A stretch of DNA of 64,000 nt from Ricordea florida (Eukaryota; Cnidaria; Anthozoa; Corallimorpharia; Ricordeidae), in NCBI GenBank assembly GCA_949710005.1, contig OX453274.1, positions 21,648,585 to 21,712,584 on the forward strand, read 5' to 3'. This document shows positions 61,497-64,000 of this stretch, one piece after another. The stretch's first letter is position 1; the number at the start of each line of letters is the position of its first letter. Made by a program: the position numbers and the translations under genes. The notes under the pieces were generated by a model that worked only from the letters and a program-made list of their open reading frames with translations, ran no database searches and was not told the DNA's origin.

Positions 61497-64000
61497 GACC
61501 TGACTGATTTTGGTGAAAATACATTATAAGAGATTGTATGGGCAGGAGGACCGTCATTTAGGGGGGTAAGTTATAGAATCATTTCGAATCTTTTCTATAC
61601 ATGTTTTAGTGTGGTGTGCAGTAAAGTTTATTTTGCGATGAAAATTTTGATTGTAACGATTCGATTTCAATCAGAATTCAAGATCAGACAATTTTTTAGT
61701 ACGCATGCCTTATTCCGACCAAAGCGTGGGCCCCTAAAATAAAAGTTGTTCTATGATATCTTGGCTTGGATAATCTTTGCAATTCCAAAAGTTAGCAGAT
61801 TTGTACAAGTAGGACAGGGCATTATCTATGCAGAAAATCAGATATTTCGTAATTTGCGATCTTATTGAGTTTTGACTGTAAAAATATTGACTTAAGACAG
61901 CTAAATCTAGAGCAGACGGCTCAGAGAGTACTAAAGTTCATGTAATCAGTGCTTATTACACGAATTAGTTATCAATATTCCATTTTCACCATGTTGTAGC
62001 ATTTGAAATGAACTTTAAAACGCACTTTATCCCGTGTTTGTACTTACTCTAGAAGCTGAGATACGATACCTGCAGCTGGCTGCCAAGAAACTCGACCTGA
62101 CTGATTTTGGTGAAAATACATTATAAGAGATTGCATGGGCAGGAGGACCGTCATTTAGGGGGGTAAGTTATAGAATCATTTCGAATCTTTTCTATACATG
62201 TTTTAGTGTGGTGTGCAGTAAAGTTTATTTTGCGATGAAAATTTTGATTGTAACGATTCGATTTTAATCAGAATTCAAGATCAGAGTATTTGTTAGTACG
62301 CATGCGTGATTCAGACCAAAGCATGGGCCCCTAAAATAAAAGTTGTTCTATGATATCTTGGCTTGGATAATCTTTGCAATTCCAAAAGTTAGCAGATTTG
62401 TACAAGTAGGACAGGGCACTATCTATGCAGAAAATCAGATATTTCGTAATTTGCGATCTTATTGAGTTTTAACTTTAAAGATATTGACTTAAGGCAGCTA
62501 AATCTAGAGCAGACGGCTCAGAGAGTACTAAAGTTCATGTAATCAGTGCTCATTACACGAATTAGTTATCAATATTCCATTTTCACCATGTTGTAGCATT
62601 TGAAATGAACTTTAAAACGCACTTTATCCCGTGTTTGTACTTACTCTAGAAGCTGAGATACGATACCTGCAGCTGGCTGCCAAGAAACTCGACCTGAATG
62701 ATTTTGGTGAAAATACATTATAAGAGATTGTATGGGCAGGAGGACCGTCATTTAGGGGGGTAAGTTATAGAATCATTTCGAATCTTTTCTATACATGTTT
62801 TAGTGTGGTGTGCAGTAAAGTTTATTTTGCGATGAAAATTTTGATTGTAACGATTCGATTTCAATCAGAATTCAAGATCAGACAATTTTTTAGTACGCAT
62901 GCCTTATTCCGACCAAAGCGTGGGCCCCTAAAATAAAAGTTGTTCTATGATATCTTGGCTTGGATAATCTTTGCAATTCCAAAAGTTAGCAGATTTGTAC
63001 AAGTAGGACAGGGCATTATCTATGCAGAAAATCAGATATTTCGTAATTTGCGATCTTATTGAGTTTTGACTGTAAAAATATTGACTTAAGACAGCTAAAT
63101 CTAGAGCAGACGGCTCAGAGAGTACTAAAGTTCATGTAATCAGTGCTTATTACACGAATTAGTTATCAATATTCCATTTTCACCATGTTGTAGCATTTGA
63201 AATGAACTTTAAAACGCACTTTATCCCGTGTTTGTACTTACTCTAGAAGCTGAGATACGATACCTGCAGCTGGCTGCCAAGAAACTCGACCTGACTGATT
63301 TTGGTGAAAATACATTATAAGAGATTGCATGGGCAGGAGGACCGTCATTTAGGGGGGTAAGTTATAGAATCATTTCGAATCTTTTCTATACATGTTTTAG
63401 TGTGGTGTGCAGTAAAGTTTATTTTGCGATGAAAATTTTGATTGTAACGATTCGATTTTAATCAGAATTCAAGATCAGAGTATTTGTTAGTACGCATGCG
63501 TGATTCAGACCAAAGCATGGGCCCCTAAAATAAAAGTTGTTCTATGATATCTTGGCTTGGATAATCTTTGCAATTCCAAAAGTTAGCAGATTTGTACAAG
63601 TAGGACAGGGCACTATCTATGCAGAAAATCAGATATTTCGTAATTTGCGATCTTATTGAGTTTTAACTTTAAAGATATTGACTTAAGGCAGCTAAATCTA
63701 GAGCAGACGGCTCAGAGAGTACTAAAGTTCATGTAATCAGTGCTCATTACACGAATTAGTTATCAATATTCCATTTTCACCATGTTGTAGCATTTGAAAT
63801 GAACTTTAAAACGCACTTTATCCCGTGTTTGTACTTACTCTAGAAGCTGAGATACGATACCTGCAGCTGGCTGCCAAGAAACTCGACCTGACTGATTTTG
63901 GTGAAAATACATTATAAGAGATTGTATGGGCAGGAGGACCGTCATTTAGGGGGGTAAGTTATAGAATCATTTCGAATCTTTTCTATACATGTTTTAGTGT
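61497..64000. repeat. 2-mer HOR x2 (monomers 104-105, 106-107) and partial monomer 108
   Basis: Monomers 104 and 106 share GACAATTTTTTAG, GCATGCCTTATTCCG, TAAAAATATT, TAAGACAGC and GTGCTTATT; the visible difference is CCTGAATGATT at the start of 106. Monomers 105 and 107 share GCATGG at offset 40, GATTTTAATC, CAGAGTATTTG, AGCATGGGCC, GGGCACTATC and TTTTAACTTT, and look identical. The 104 type joins an M1 type B head to a type C tail. The last 116 bases, from 63885, are the start of monomer 108 with a consensus GTATGG head. The repeat clearly continues beyond the window. Confidence 0.92.

Larger units (their letters stand above)
1..64000. repeat. 597-bp satellite, head-to-tail array of 107 complete monomers plus a partial one
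   Basis: The motif GACCTGACTG (with rare single-base variants) recurs about every 597 bases from position 1 to 63885, and everything between is the same sequence with scattered substitutions. All copies are in the same orientation. Length departures are confined to monomer 2 (595 bp), monomer 76 (596 bp) and monomers 27, 31, 38 and 42 (599 bp); the summed deviation of +5 matches the observed coordinates. The consensus is about 36.5% G+C. EcoRI (offset 178), SphI (207), EcoRV (259) and PstI (574) sites occur once per typical monomer and XbaI twice (410, 552), so digestion should give a 597-bp ladder. The array runs off both window ends, so its true size is unknown. No insertion, inversion or unique DNA was seen. 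Confidence 0.99.

Noticed and set aside
1-64000. CRISPR array or other prokaryotic direct-repeat array
   Set aside because: The repeats are 597 bp and directly abutting with no unique spacers, and there are no cas-like genes.
1-64000. Ribosomal DNA, 5S, tRNA or histone cluster
   Set aside because: No recognisable rRNA, tRNA or histone sequence is present in the monomer on either strand.
1-64000. Tandemly amplified transposon or helitron
   Set aside because: No transposase, reverse transcriptase or Rep-like frame is present. I saw no terminal inverted repeats or target duplications at monomer boundaries, only a 6-bp inverted GTAAGT pair.

Overview
The whole 64,000-base window is one uninterrupted head-to-tail satellite array. 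Its monomer is 597 bp and about 36.5% G+C (hand count of a consensus). I count 107 complete monomers plus a 116-base partial one at the right edge, all in the same orientation. I found no unique DNA, inserted transposon, inversion, RNA gene or convincing protein-coding gene. 101 of the 107 complete monomers are exactly 597 bp. The exceptions are monomer 2 (595), monomer 76 (596) and monomers 27, 31, 38 and 42 (599). Below, 'offset' means position within a monomer, with offset 1 at the G of GACCTGACTG. Monomer starts are 1, 598 and 1193; then every 597 to 15521; 16120, every 597 to 17911; 18510, every 597 to 22092; 22691, every 597 to 24482; 25081, every 597 to 44782; 45378, every 597 to 63885.

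The window suggests eukaryotic nuclear heterochromatin (centromeric, pericentromeric, subtelomeric or sex-chromosome type) or a macrosatellite. The reasons are the long homogenised array, the nested higher-order repeats (HORs), and a splice-site-flanked, exon-like segment in every monomer. I cannot name the species or a known satellite family.

Layout. Left block L, monomers 1-22 (1-13132): six rather divergent monomers, a 3-mer x2, a 2-mer x2, two singletons and another 2-mer x2. Block M1, monomers 23-47 (13133-28065): a lead-in of 3-4 monomers followed by a 4-mer x2, with the whole arrangement duplicated once, then two chimeric monomers. Block M2, monomers 48-76 (28066-45377): a 14-mer HOR of 8358 bp present twice and almost identical, itself built from 4-mers. 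Right block R, monomers 77-101 (45378-60302): a second, more diverged edition of L. Tail, monomers 102-108 (60303-64000): M1-like variants in new combinations, ending in a 2-mer x2.

The order L-M1-M2-R(=L)-M1-like implies a super-period of about 75 monomers (44,782 bp between matching points). Unequal exchange and gene conversion explain the structure: several monomers are visible chimeras whose switch points can be confined to intervals of 5 to 85 bases. All comparisons were made by eye, so small differences may have been missed and identity figures are approximate.
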